A DNA stretch of 64,000 bases from Caulobacter sp031457805 (lineage in GTDB: Bacteria > Pseudomonadota > Alphaproteobacteria > Caulobacterales > Caulobacteraceae): assembly GCF_031457805.1 (NCBI RefSeq), contig NZ_JAVDXI010000006.1, forward strand, positions 124,001-188,000. Direction: 5' to 3'. The position numbers and the translations under genes were made by a program. Shown in pieces: positions 9,596-17,031 of this stretch. Under the pieces are notes generated by a model that had not been told where the DNA came from, made no database searches, and saw only the letters and a program-made list of their open reading frames with translations. The first letter of the stretch is position 1. The number at the start of each line of letters is the position of its first letter.

Positions 9596-9616
9596 GCCGG
9601 ATCAGCGCGATCCGGC
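9596..9616 (+). promoter_or_regulatory. Perfect 8-bp hairpin in the leader of the DUF1761 gene
   Basis: GCCGGATC (9596-9603), a 5-nt loop and GATCCGGC (9609-9616) form a perfect stem 19 bases before the ATG at 9636. The purine-rich ribosome binding site GGGGGA lies just after it. No T-run follows, so this is not a standard terminator. Its role is unknown. Confidence 0.35.
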
Positions 9617-9635
9617 CGTTTCGGGGGAAACGTCT

Positions 9636-10049
9636 ATGAAAAACGTGAACTGGCTGGGCCTTGTGGTGGCCCTAGTCGCCGGGCAGGCGATCGGCATCCT
9701 TTGGTATGGCAACCTCTTCAGCGCCGCCTGGATGGAGGCCCAGCGCCTGACCGAGGCGGACTTTGTCGGCCAGGACTGGAAGATGGCGCTAGGCGTCCTG
9801 AACATGATCGTCATCCTGCTGGGCCTGGACTGGCTAATCCGCCGCCTTGGCGCTGACGGCTATGTCGCCGGCGCCAAGACGGCTCTGAGCGCCTGCGTGG
9901 CCTTCGCCCTGACCGTGGCGGCGCTGAACTACATCTACGCAGCGGGCACGCTCTCGCTTCTAGTGATCGATGGCGGCTACCAGGTGGTGACCTACGCAAT
10001 CGCCGGGGCGCTGCTGGGCGGCCTGAAGCGCAAGCCTAAGGCGGATTGA
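9636..10049 (+). CDS. DUF1761 family integral membrane protein
   Basis: A 137-residue protein with four hydrophobic helices. The first (MKNVNWLGLVVALVAGQAIG) carries the family start NWLGLVVA and is followed by the conserved ILWYGNLFSAAWM segment, which identifies DUF1761. The function of this family is not known. The ATG is preceded by a GGGGGA ribosome binding site. The gene stands alone between divergent metG and the tRNA-Thr gene and has a C-terminal basic tail (LKRKPKAD). Confidence 0.8.
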   Translation: MKNVNWLGLVVALVAGQAIGILWYGNLFSAAWMEAQRLTEADFVGQDWKMALGVLNMIVILLGLDWLIRRLGADGYVAGAKTALSACVAFALTVAALNYIYAAGTLSLLVIDGGYQVVTYAIAGALLGGLKRKPKAD

Positions 10050-10088
10050 GCCAAACCTATCAAGGCGTTGTAAAAGTGTAGGATTTCC

Positions 10089-10118
10089 GGGAGAGGCCGA
10101 GACCGAGCGACCTCTCCC
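10089..10118. other. 8-bp inverted repeat downstream of the DUF1761 gene
   Basis: GGGAGAGG (10089-10096) and CCTCTCCC (10111-10118) can pair across a 14-nt loop, 40 bases after the DUF1761 stop. No poly-T follows on either strand, so it would be a weak terminator at best. The rest of 10050-10246 holds nothing I can identify apart from the expected tRNA promoter. Confidence 0.3.
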
Positions 10119-10246
10119 GCCCGCAGCGCGCGCCCTCCGCTTTCCCGGAGCAAGGATCTCTGTTCGCGCCGAGCGTTGCGGGTCGGCGCCCCTTGCCGTT
10201 CGCGACGACAGACGGCATAAGCCCTCACCTCGGGTCACTGGCCCAT

Positions 10247-10321
<75 letters not shown>

Positions 10322-10346
10322 TTTCCCTCGTCCGAGGCCTCGCGCG

Positions 10347-10808
10347 ATGGTCGCCACGCTTTTCATCGACGCCGACGCCTGCCCCGTTAAAGACGAGGCC
10401 TACAAGGTCGCAGCCCGGCATGGGTTCAAGACCTTCGTGGTGTCCAACAGCTGGATCCGCGTCCCGCAGACGCCGGTGATCGAGCAGATCGTCGTCGACG
10501 CGGGTCCGGACGTGGCCGACGACTGGATCGCCGAGCGGTGCGGTCCCGGCGATGTCGTCGTCACGAACGACATTCCCCTGGCCGATCGGGTGTTGAAGGC
10601 CGGCGGCGCGGCCGTGGCGCCCAATGGGCGGGTGTTCTCACACGACATGATCGGCTCGGCCCTCGCCTCGCGCTCGATCGGCGAGCACCTGCGCTCGATG
10701 GGCGAGGTCACCAAGGGCCCGGCCGCCTTCGCCAACGCCGACCGCTCGCGGTTCCTGCAGGCGCTGGACCAGCTGGTGGTCAAGGCCAAGCGCGCAGCGC
10801 TCCGGTGA
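10347..10808 (+). CDS. UPF0178 (YaiI/YqxD) family protein
   Basis: A 153-residue protein opening with VATLFIDADACPVKDEAYKVA, the signature of the YaiI/YqxD group. It also has DIPLADRVL and RGRVFSHDMIG-like segments (here PNGRVFSHDMIG). The family has a PIN-like fold with conserved acidic residues and has been suggested to bind or cut nucleic acid; no function is established. The downstream arfB gene starts 4 bp after the stop, so the two likely share a transcript. Confidence 0.9.
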   Translation: MVATLFIDADACPVKDEAYKVAARHGFKTFVVSNSWIRVPQTPVIEQIVVDAGPDVADDWIAERCGPGDVVVTNDIPLADRVLKAGGAAVAPNGRVFSHDMIGSALASRSIGEHLRSMGEVTKGPAAFANADRSRFLQALDQLVVKAKRAALR

Positions 10809-10812
10809 TCCC

Positions 10813-11244
10813 ATGGCCGCGATGATCGAGATCACCTCCTGGCTGCGGATCGACGAGGACGACCTAGTCTGGAAGGCCACCCGCGCGTCGGGTCCTGGCG
10901 GTCAGCACGTCAACAAGACCTCGACCGCTATCGAACTGCGTTTCGACGTACGAAACTCGCCCTACCTGCCTGACGACGTGAAGGCGCGGCTGGAGACGCT
11001 GGCGGGCAGCCGCCTGACCCAGGACGGGGTGCTGGTGCTGTTCGCCCAAGGCTCACGCTCACAGGAGATGAATCGGCAGGACGCCCTTGACCGTCTCATC
11101 GACCTGATCCGCCGAGCCACGGAGAAGCCCAAGCCCCGCAAAGCCACCAAGCCGACCTATTCCAGCAAGCTCAAGCGCCTAGAGACCAAGGCCAAGCGCG
11201 GCACTGTAAAGTCAGGCCGTGGACGGGTGAAGTTCGACGACTGA
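10813..11244 (+). CDS. arfB: Alternative ribosome-rescue factor ArfB (YaeJ)
   Basis: This 143-residue peptidyl-tRNA hydrolase resembles a release factor domain 3. The catalytic loop is SGPGGQHVNKTSTAIELRFD with the universal GGQ, and the C-terminal tail from about residue 105 is strongly basic (KPKPRKATKPTYSSKLKRLE onward), as needed to enter the empty mRNA channel of stalled ribosomes. It releases peptides from non-stop ribosomes without needing a stop codon. C. crescentus relies on ArfB when trans-translation fails, and the window also encodes SmpB, so both rescue routes are represented. Confidence 0.93.
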   Translation: MAAMIEITSWLRIDEDDLVWKATRASGPGGQHVNKTSTAIELRFDVRNSPYLPDDVKARLETLAGSRLTQDGVLVLFAQGSRSQEMNRQDALDRLIDLIRRATEKPKPRKATKPTYSSKLKRLETKAKRGTVKSGRGRVKFDD

Positions 11245-11251
11245 AGATCGC

Positions 11252-11779
11252 TCAGACCGTTTCTGGCGGCGCGGGCGCGCTGAAGGCGATGACGTCCTGC
11301 TTCCAGTCGGGTTCGACGATCAGGCCGCCGAGCATCTTTTGCAGGCAGCGCGTCATAGTCGCCTGCTCTTCGGTGGTCAGCTGGGCGCAGACTTCCTGGT
11401 TCAGCGGACGGATCTCGCTGCGGATGGCTTCCAGCAAGGTCCGCCCCGCTTCGGTCAACCGGATCACCACAATGCGGCGATCCCGCGCCGAAGCTTCTCG
11501 GGCCACCAGGCCATCCGCGATCAAGCCGTCGATGGAGCGGGTCAGGGTGGTGCGATCGGTGGCCGCCAGCTTCGCCAGACGCGTCATCGACAGATCACCG
11601 AACCGCCGCAGTGAGATCATCGCCACCCACTTGGCGAAGGAAAGACCATGCTTGGCAAGGAGGTCCGCGGCCATGGCGCGGCGATGTTGCTCGGTCTGAT
11701 AGAGCAGGTAGCTCAGATAGCTCGATAACGGCAGCGCGTGATCAGGCCCTGCCTCGGCGCGCTGTTCCCCCTCGCCCAT
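11252..11779 (-). CDS. MarR family transcriptional regulator
   Basis: A 175-residue winged-helix protein. LLYQTEQHRRAMAADLLAKH and the recognition region MTRLAKLAATDRTTLTRSID (about 75-95), followed by the wing SARDRRIVVIRLTEAG, define MarR. Such dimeric repressors usually release DNA on binding phenolic ligands. It converges on arfB (8 bp between stops) and its 5' side faces the terminator of a small minus-strand gene. There is no adjacent target gene that betrays its regulon. Confidence 0.88.
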   Translation of the reverse strand: MGEGEQRAEAGPDHALPLSSYLSYLLYQTEQHRRAMAADLLAKHGLSFAKWVAMISLRRFGDLSMTRLAKLAATDRTTLTRSIDGLIADGLVAREASARDRRIVVIRLTEAGRTLLEAIRSEIRPLNQEVCAQLTTEEQATMTRCLQKMLGGLIVEPDWKQDVIAFSAPAPPETV

Positions 11780-11861
11780 CGCTGTGTCCGCCCCCGCAAA
11801 ACGGCGCTCTGTGTGTCACATGGTTAACAGCCACGCAATCCGCAGCGCCGGGACGGAAACG

Positions 11862-11888
11862 AAAAACCCCGCGAAAGGCTTCGCGGGG
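11862..11888 (-). terminator. Rho-independent terminator for the small gene at 11933-12142
   Basis: Read on the minus strand, a 9-bp stem (CCCCGCGAA with TTCGCGGGG, loop 4 nt) is followed directly by TTTTTC. This is a textbook intrinsic terminator and supports the small upstream minus-strand ORF as a transcribed gene. Confidence 0.85.
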
Positions 11889-11932
11889 TCGTACGTCTTG
11901 ACCTCAGTTTGAGCATGGAGCGCCGCGAGGGG

Positions 11933-12142
11933 TCAGGCGGCGGCGCGGTTCCGGTGAAGCCCTCGGGTCAACCAGTCGTCAGGGTAGGTTTCGCGCACCG
12001 TGATCGACTTGAACTGAGTGACCGGAATCTCTGCATGGTCGCCCGGGTTGAGATCGCGGGACACCGAGTGACCGGCGAACTCCTCGATGATGGTGATCAC
12101 TTGGCTGCTGCCGGCTGCGTTCTCGATCAGGACCATGTTCAT
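11933..12142 (-). CDS. Hypothetical 69-residue soluble protein
   Basis: A small acidic/neutral protein (MNMVLIENAAGSSQVITIIE...) with alternating hydrophobic residues suggestive of a beta-rich fold and no membrane segment. I do not recognise a family. It is followed 45 bp later by a strong intrinsic terminator and lies 58 bp downstream of the GcrA-like gene on the same strand, so it may be the second gene of that unit. The residues DLNPGDHAEIPVTQFKSITV may form a small barrel. No strong ribosome binding site is visible. Confidence 0.6.
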   Translation of the reverse strand: MNMVLIENAAGSSQVITIIEEFAGHSVSRDLNPGDHAEIPVTQFKSITVRETYPDDWLTRGLHRNRAAA

Positions 12143-12200
12143 GGGACGGCTCGTCGCTATCAGGGGAATTTATGAGGGCGGATTTTGCGGGTGCGATCGA

Positions 12201-12704
12201 TCACACGAGACGCGGTTGCACCCGCTTTTCCTTGACGCCCTTCAGCGCCCAGGCCTCGACCGCCTCGCTGCTGCCCAGTCGGCGGAAGGCGCCCTGGCTG
12301 TGTTGCTCGCAGTATGAGCCGCGCGCGCTGGTCTTCGGACGACCACAGAAGCCGAAGTCATCATTCTCCGGATGGCCGATCGGCCAGCGGCACGAATGGG
12401 CGCCCAGGCCCAGAATGCCCGAGGTCGGCAGCAGATCTTCCTCGATCCGCTCAAAGCGCGGGGCGACACGGGGTGCAGCGACGTCGCGCGAGGGGCGCTG
12501 GCGAACCGCCAGACGCGACGGGGCTCGGACAGTGGTGGCGCGCTTGCGGACGGGAGTCTCGCGAACCGTGATGCCCAGGCGATGCACCTTGCCGATCACC
12601 GCGCTACGGCTGACGCCGCCCAGTTGTCGCGCCACCTGGCTCGCGCTGAGGCCCTCCAGCCACAGTTTCTTCAGGGTCGCGGTCCGTTCTTCGCTCCAGT
12701 CCAT
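12201..12704 (-). CDS. GcrA-family cell-cycle regulator paralogue
   Basis: 167 residues. The N-terminal domain MDWSEERTATLKKLWLEGLS followed by ASQVARQLGGVSRSAVIGKVHRLG is the GcrA helix-turn-helix that reads CcrM-methylated GANTC sites and contacts sigma-73. The C-terminal part has LGAHSCRWPIGHPENDDFGFCG with the conserved cysteines, then YCEQHSQ, the sigma-binding domain. The linker and N-terminal residues differ from canonical GcrA as I recall it (MSWTDERVSTLKKLWLDGLS), so I treat it as a paralogue; it could still be this species' only copy. Divergent from a cytochrome c gene. Confidence 0.85.
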   Translation of the reverse strand: MDWSEERTATLKKLWLEGLSASQVARQLGGVSRSAVIGKVHRLGITVRETPVRKRATTVRAPSRLAVRQRPSRDVAAPRVAPRFERIEEDLLPTSGILGLGAHSCRWPIGHPENDDFGFCGRPKTSARGSYCEQHSQGAFRRLGSSEAVEAWALKGVKEKRVQPRLV

Positions 12705-12887
12705 GATCTTGCTTCCAGCCCTGCCCGGAGCCAGCCCGCTCCGTGAGAAAAGGGGTAAGATTTATGGTTAACGACCGTCAAACGGTTATGTGCAGACCCA
12801 CGTTTTGCAAGTTCACTTTTCGCCATGAGAATCACGTAGATACCAACAATTGTCGCAGCCTTGCCGTAACCCCCACGCTTAAGGACC

Positions 12888-12903
12888 CTTGTTACGTGAC
12901 AAG
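12888..12903. promoter_or_regulatory. 16-bp near-perfect palindrome upstream of the cytochrome c gene
   Basis: CTTGTTACGTGACAAG pairs at all but one position (a T/G at the inner step). It lies 82 bp before the cytochrome start, in the divergent region shared with the GcrA-like gene. The dyad fits a dimeric regulator but does not match the FNR/FixK box (TTGAT-N4-ATCAA). A CcrM site (GAATC, 12829-12833) is nearby. Confidence 0.4.
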
Positions 12904-12984
12904 GCGCGGGACCAGATTTTATAAGGGTTTGGAATGCGTCGCGGCGTCGCAGAACCTGCGGCGAAACGTCAGTCGAGGATGAAT

Positions 12985-13497
12985 ATGCGCTCGTTGAAAC
13001 TGGCCGCCGTCGCGGCTCTTTGCCTGGCCGTTTCGGCGTGCTCGAAGGATGGTGGAAGCTCCAACGAGGCTCCCGCCGACGCGCCAACGCCGGCAGCCAC
13101 CGCCGCGCCCCCGCCGACCGACGCCGGGAAGGCCGCCATCCTCGCCTCCCTCCCCGCCCCCTACAACACCGGCGACCTGTCGAACGGCCAGAGCAAGTTC
13201 GCGCTCTGCCGCTCCTGCCACACCATTACCGAAGGCGGCCCTGATCTCACGGGTCCCAACCTCTACGGCGTGTTCGGTCGCAAGGCCGGCGCCAAGGAAG
13301 GTTACAGCTATTCAGACGCCGTGAAGGCCGCCGGCTTCGTCTGGGACGCCGGGCAGCTCGACAAGTGGCTGGCCGATCCTCGCGGCTTCATGCCGGGCAC
13401 CAAGATGACGTTCGCAGGCATCAAGGGTGAGAAGGACCGCATCGATCTGATCGCCTATTTGAAGGTCGAGACGGGCTTCAAGGCTCCAGCGAAATAG
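12985..13497 (+). CDS. Lipoprotein cytochrome c (c2/c-552 type)
   Basis: A 170-residue class I cytochrome c anchored by a lipoprotein signal (MRSLKLAAVAALCLAVSAC, lipobox LAVSAC). After a Pro/Ala-rich linker the domain has the haem motif CRSCH, the GPNLYGVFGRKAG segment typical of mitochondrial-like cytochrome c2, and the axial Met in FMPGTKM. It probably shuttles electrons to a terminal oxidase from the periplasmic side of the inner membrane. The start at 12985 is chosen because GAGG lies six bases upstream; the ATG at 12979 would touch that site. Confidence 0.9.
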   Translation: MRSLKLAAVAALCLAVSACSKDGGSSNEAPADAPTPAATAAPPPTDAGKAAILASLPAPYNTGDLSNGQSKFALCRSCHTITEGGPDLTGPNLYGVFGRKAGAKEGYSYSDAVKAAGFVWDAGQLDKWLADPRGFMPGTKMTFAGIKGEKDRIDLIAYLKVETGFKAPAK

Positions 13498-13580
13498 TCC
13501 GTGCGGCAATATTACACGCTCCCCGGCGGCCCGTTCTGGCGCATGGACACAGGCCATACGGAGAACGCCGTTCGACGCCC

Positions 13581-14312
13581 ATGACGCCTGACGAAGACCG
13601 GATCGCGGAGCTCTACGAGGCCTTCAACAGTCGCGCCTTCGATCGTGTGATCGCTGGGCTGGCGCCTGACGTATCCTGGCCCGATGAGGTTGAGGACCGT
13701 CGACTTGAGGGCGTCGGCGCTGTGCGCGACTATTTTGAGACAGCCATGGCTCCGCTACGGGTGCGGCATCAACCGATCGCTCTGTTCACGCCCGCCCCGG
13801 GTCAGGTCGAAGTGCTGACACGTCAGACCGTAGTTAGCGCCGCCGATGGTTCGCTTTGGTCGAGCCTGCGGGTTCGACACCGCTTCACGATGGTCGATGG
13901 GCTGATCACGCGGCTGGACAGCGAACAAGACTACGCTGCCGAAGGTTTTGAAGGCGTCGAGCGCCTTCTGCGACGGCTATGCGAAGCGATCAACGCGCAC
14001 GACATCGACGCGATCGTGGGCTGCTACAGCGATGACGCGCGCTTCCAGGACAACCTGGAAGACGGGTACGTCAGCGGCGGTCCGGCGATCCGACGACACT
14101 TCGAGCACCTATTGGAGACCCTTCAGGTCACTCTGGCGATGCGCGACTATGTCCTTGAGCCGGACGACCGGGTCCGCGCCCGGCTGCAGGTCGAGGCGCG
14201 CGGGGCGAACGGCCGTCTCTGGCAGGATGGCGGCGTCACGGTCTGGTATCGACTTGAAGCGGGGCGCATCATCGAACAGGACGTCGACGACAGCGGCGAG
14301 GAGTCGCCATGA
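13581..14312 (+). CDS. Tandem SnoaL/NTF2-like domain protein
   Basis: 243 residues containing two cone-shaped NTF2-like (SnoaL) domains: the first from RIAELYEAFNSRAFDRVIAG (6-25) to about 115, the second from VERLLRRLCEAINAHDIDAI to about 235 with CYSDDARFQDNLEDG and the GGPAIRRHFEHLL helix. Such domains bind small hydrophobic ligands in polyketide cyclases, isomerases and many unknown proteins. There is no signal peptide. The stop overlaps the next SnoaL gene by ATGA, giving three such domains in a row. Substrate unknown. Confidence 0.8.
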   Translation: MTPDEDRIAELYEAFNSRAFDRVIAGLAPDVSWPDEVEDRRLEGVGAVRDYFETAMAPLRVRHQPIALFTPAPGQVEVLTRQTVVSAADGSLWSSLRVRHRFTMVDGLITRLDSEQDYAAEGFEGVERLLRRLCEAINAHDIDAIVGCYSDDARFQDNLEDGYVSGGPAIRRHFEHLLETLQVTLAMRDYVLEPDDRVRARLQVEARGANGRLWQDGGVTVWYRLEAGRIIEQDVDDSGEESP

Positions 14313-14665
14313 GCGCCTTGCGCACGGTACTGGAAGAGGCCTTCGCGGTGTTCAACGCCCGTGATGTCGCCAGCTTGCGCCGCTTCATCCATCCCGATGC
14401 GACTTGGCCGAACACACTTGAAACGGGCGAGGATCTCATTGGCCAAGACGCGGTTCTAGGCCACTTCGCGCGTCTGTTCGCGACTATACGGCCGAACATC
14501 CAGCTGATCGCGGTGCTTGCGGAGACTGAGGACGCCCTGACAGTCGAGGCCCAGTACGCGGTCGAAACCGAACAGGGCCAGATCTGGTCAGACACCCGTG
14601 CGCGACTGACCTATCACTTTCGTGACGGCCTGTTGTCAGGGATGACGATCCTGAGCGGCTTCTAG
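14309..14665 (+). CDS. SnoaL/NTF2-like single-domain protein
   Basis: 118 residues forming one NTF2-like fold: LRTVLEEAFAVFNARDVASL, then FIHPDATWPNTLETGEDLIG, a helix GHFARLFATI and four beta strands. It is coupled to the preceding tandem SnoaL gene by a 4-bp overlap and resembles that protein's domains in length and key positions (the D-TWP motif also occurs as DVSWPDEVED in its neighbour), so they may assemble together. The C-terminus ends 4 bp into the convergent transketolase-like gene. Confidence 0.75.
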   Translation: MSALRTVLEEAFAVFNARDVASLRRFIHPDATWPNTLETGEDLIGQDAVLGHFARLFATIRPNIQLIAVLAETEDALTVEAQYAVETEQGQIWSDTRARLTYHFRDGLLSGMTILSGF

Positions 14666-17016
14666 GCCAGAAGGTCGGCGCACGCGTCCAGCACCGCGTC
14701 CGCGTCCAGGCGATACTTGGCGTAGAGATCCTGCAGATCGCCCGACTGCCCAAACGTCTCCAGGCCCAACGCTCGAACCCTTTGACCACGGACCGAGCCT
14801 AGCCAAGACAGAGCCAGCGGCGCTCCGTCGGTCAGGGTCACCAGGCCTGCATCCCGATCCAGAAGCGACAGCAGGCTTTCAATCGTCGAGGTCCGGCGGC
14901 CGTCCCCTGTCCAACGCGCCCGCCCGGAGGCGGTCCAATCACGGTGCAGCCTGTCCGCCGAGGTCACCGCCAGCAGGCCGGCCTCGGGTATGTCCTCCAC
15001 CAGCGCCTCGAACGCACACAGCGCTTCGGGCGCCAAAGCGCCGCTGTAGATGATCGCCAGTCGCGCGCCCGGCGCTGGAGCCCTCAGCCAGTAGGCGCCG
15101 TCGATCACGCCCTGCCGCCAAGCGTCGTCCGTCCGTTCCGGCTGGGCGATGACCCGCGTCGACAGGCGTAGATAGGTCGAGGCGCCGTTCTTGGCCTGAA
15201 TACGCTCGAAGGCGTGCGCCATCAGCACCGCCGTCTCGTCGGCGAAGGCCGGCTCGTAGGTGTCGAGGCCAGGCTGAGCCATGCCGATCACCGGTGCGTT
15301 GATCGATTGATGCGCTCCGCCCTCCGGCGCCAGCGTCAGGCCGGACGGGGTCGCCACCAGCAGGAACCGGGCGTCCTGATAGCAAGCGTAGTTCAACGCA
15401 TCGAGACCACGGGCGATGAATGGATCGTAGAGGGTGCCGACCGGAAACAGGCGCTCGCCAAAGAGCGGCGCGGTCAGGCCCAGCGCCGCCAGGGCGATAA
15501 ACAGGTTGTTCTCGGCGATACCCAGCTCGACGTGCTGGCCGGTCTCCGCCTTGGACCACACCTGCGCCGAGGGGATGCGCCGACGCTTGAAGACATCGTC
15601 GTGCGCGCGACGCTGGAAGACGCCGCGGCGGTTCACGAAGCCGCCGAGATTGGTCGAGACCGTCACGTCCGGCGAGGTCGTGACCACCCGACCGGCGAAC
15701 TCGTCCTTCCGCGCGGCGATCTCGAACATCACCTTGCCAAACGCGGCCTGCGTCGACTGCTCGCCGCCGCCAGCCACCGCCGCGAGCAGGTCGTCGGCCG
15801 ATGGCGTGGGGATGGACGGCGCGAGGTGATCGCGCGCAACCTCTGCGGCGAAGGGCGCTCGCGCCACCAATCCCTTGATGGCGGTGCGTTCGGCGGCCGA
15901 GAGGCCCGACAGGGGGTCCCACTCCTCGCCCTCGACGACGCCCAGCCGCTCCCGCAGTTCAGCGATCTGCGCCGGGGTCATCAGGCCGGCGTGGTTGTCC
16001 TTGTGCCCCTGAAACGGCAGCCTCAGCCCCTTGACGGTGTAGGCGATGAAGAAGCGCGGACGATCATCCTGGCTGGCCTTTTCAAAGGCCTCAAGCAGCG
16101 TCTCCAGGCAATGCCCGCCCAGTTCGGTCATCAGTTCGGCGAGATCACCGTCCTTGTAGGCCGCGATCAGGGCAAGGGCGTCGGGACTGTCGGCGAGGTC
16201 CCCGGTCAACCGCTCTCGCCACGCGGCGCCGCCCTGATAGGTCAGGGCTGAGAAGAGATCGTTGGGCGCTGTCTCGATCCAGGCCTGCAGCCGGTCCCCG
16301 CCTGGCCTCGCGAAGGCCTCCCGCTGGCGCTTTGACCATTTCAGCGTTTCGACCGCCCAGCCGGCCGCCTCGAAGATCTCGCCATAGCGCGTGAACATTC
16401 GATCCTGGGTGGTCGCGTCCAGGCTCTGGCGATTGTAGTCAACGATCCACCAGGTGTTGCGGATGTCGTGCTTGCAGGCCTCGATCAGGGCTTCGTAGAT
16501 ATTGCCCTCGTCCAACTCGGCGTCGCCCAGCAGCGAGATCATTCGCCCCATCTTCTCGGGCTTCACGGCGCCGCGTGCGGCCAGATAATCTTGGGCCAGA
16601 GAGGCAAAGGCCGTCATGGCCACACCAAGGCCCACCGAGCCCGTCGAGAAGTCGACATCGTCGACGTCCTTGGTGCGCGAGGGGTAGGACTGCGCGCCGC
16701 CCAGCGCCCGGAAGCGCTTGAGATTGTCCAGGCTTTGCCGACCGAACAGGTGCTGGATGGCGTGGAACACCGGACTAGCGTGCGGCTTGACCGCGACGCG
16801 ATCCTGCGGCCGCAGGGCCTTCATGTAGAGGGCCGTCATGATGGTGGTCAGCGAGGCGCTGGACGCCTGGTGACCACCGACCTTCAGGCCGTCACGGCTT
16901 TCACGGAGGTGGTTGGCGTTGTGGATCGTCCACGCCGCCAACCATAGGATCCGTTCCTCGAGACGCCGCAGCAGCGCGATTTCCTGCCGCTTGGCCGTCA
17001 GAGAGCCGTCAGGCAT
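14662..17016 (-). CDS. Transketolase / homodimeric pyruvate dehydrogenase E1-like thiamine diphosphate enzyme
   Basis: 784 residues. The N-terminal thiamine diphosphate domain has VGGHQASSASLTTIMTALY, HASPVFHAIQHL, DFSTGSVGLG and the cofactor motif GDAELDEGNIYEALIEACKH...N. A central Pyr domain has GVFQRR and ELGIAENNLFIALAALG, and a transketolase-type C-domain closes the chain. The order and the GDAELDEGN motif resemble the homodimeric E1 (AceE) more than transketolase, but no lipoyl partner (aceF, lpd) is nearby, so the substrate is open. It begins 15 bp after the RND permease stop on the same strand and may be transcribed with it. Confidence 0.78.
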   Translation of the reverse strand: MPDGSLTAKRQEIALLRRLEERILWLAAWTIHNANHLRESRDGLKVGGHQASSASLTTIMTALYMKALRPQDRVAVKPHASPVFHAIQHLFGRQSLDNLKRFRALGGAQSYPSRTKDVDDVDFSTGSVGLGVAMTAFASLAQDYLAARGAVKPEKMGRMISLLGDAELDEGNIYEALIEACKHDIRNTWWIVDYNRQSLDATTQDRMFTRYGEIFEAAGWAVETLKWSKRQREAFARPGGDRLQAWIETAPNDLFSALTYQGGAAWRERLTGDLADSPDALALIAAYKDGDLAELMTELGGHCLETLLEAFEKASQDDRPRFFIAYTVKGLRLPFQGHKDNHAGLMTPAQIAELRERLGVVEGEEWDPLSGLSAAERTAIKGLVARAPFAAEVARDHLAPSIPTPSADDLLAAVAGGGEQSTQAAFGKVMFEIAARKDEFAGRVVTTSPDVTVSTNLGGFVNRRGVFQRRAHDDVFKRRRIPSAQVWSKAETGQHVELGIAENNLFIALAALGLTAPLFGERLFPVGTLYDPFIARGLDALNYACYQDARFLLVATPSGLTLAPEGGAHQSINAPVIGMAQPGLDTYEPAFADETAVLMAHAFERIQAKNGASTYLRLSTRVIAQPERTDDAWRQGVIDGAYWLRAPAPGARLAIIYSGALAPEALCAFEALVEDIPEAGLLAVTSADRLHRDWTASGRARWTGDGRRTSTIESLLSLLDRDAGLVTLTDGAPLALSWLGSVRGQRVRALGLETFGQSGDLQDLYAKYRLDADAVLDACADLLA

Positions 17017-17031
17017 GCTTCCTCACCCAGA

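Noticed and set aside
14662..17016. Classical transketolase for the pentose phosphate pathway
   Set aside because: The length (784), GDAELDEGN motif and domain pattern fit AceE-like E1 better. Left as unspecific until aligned.
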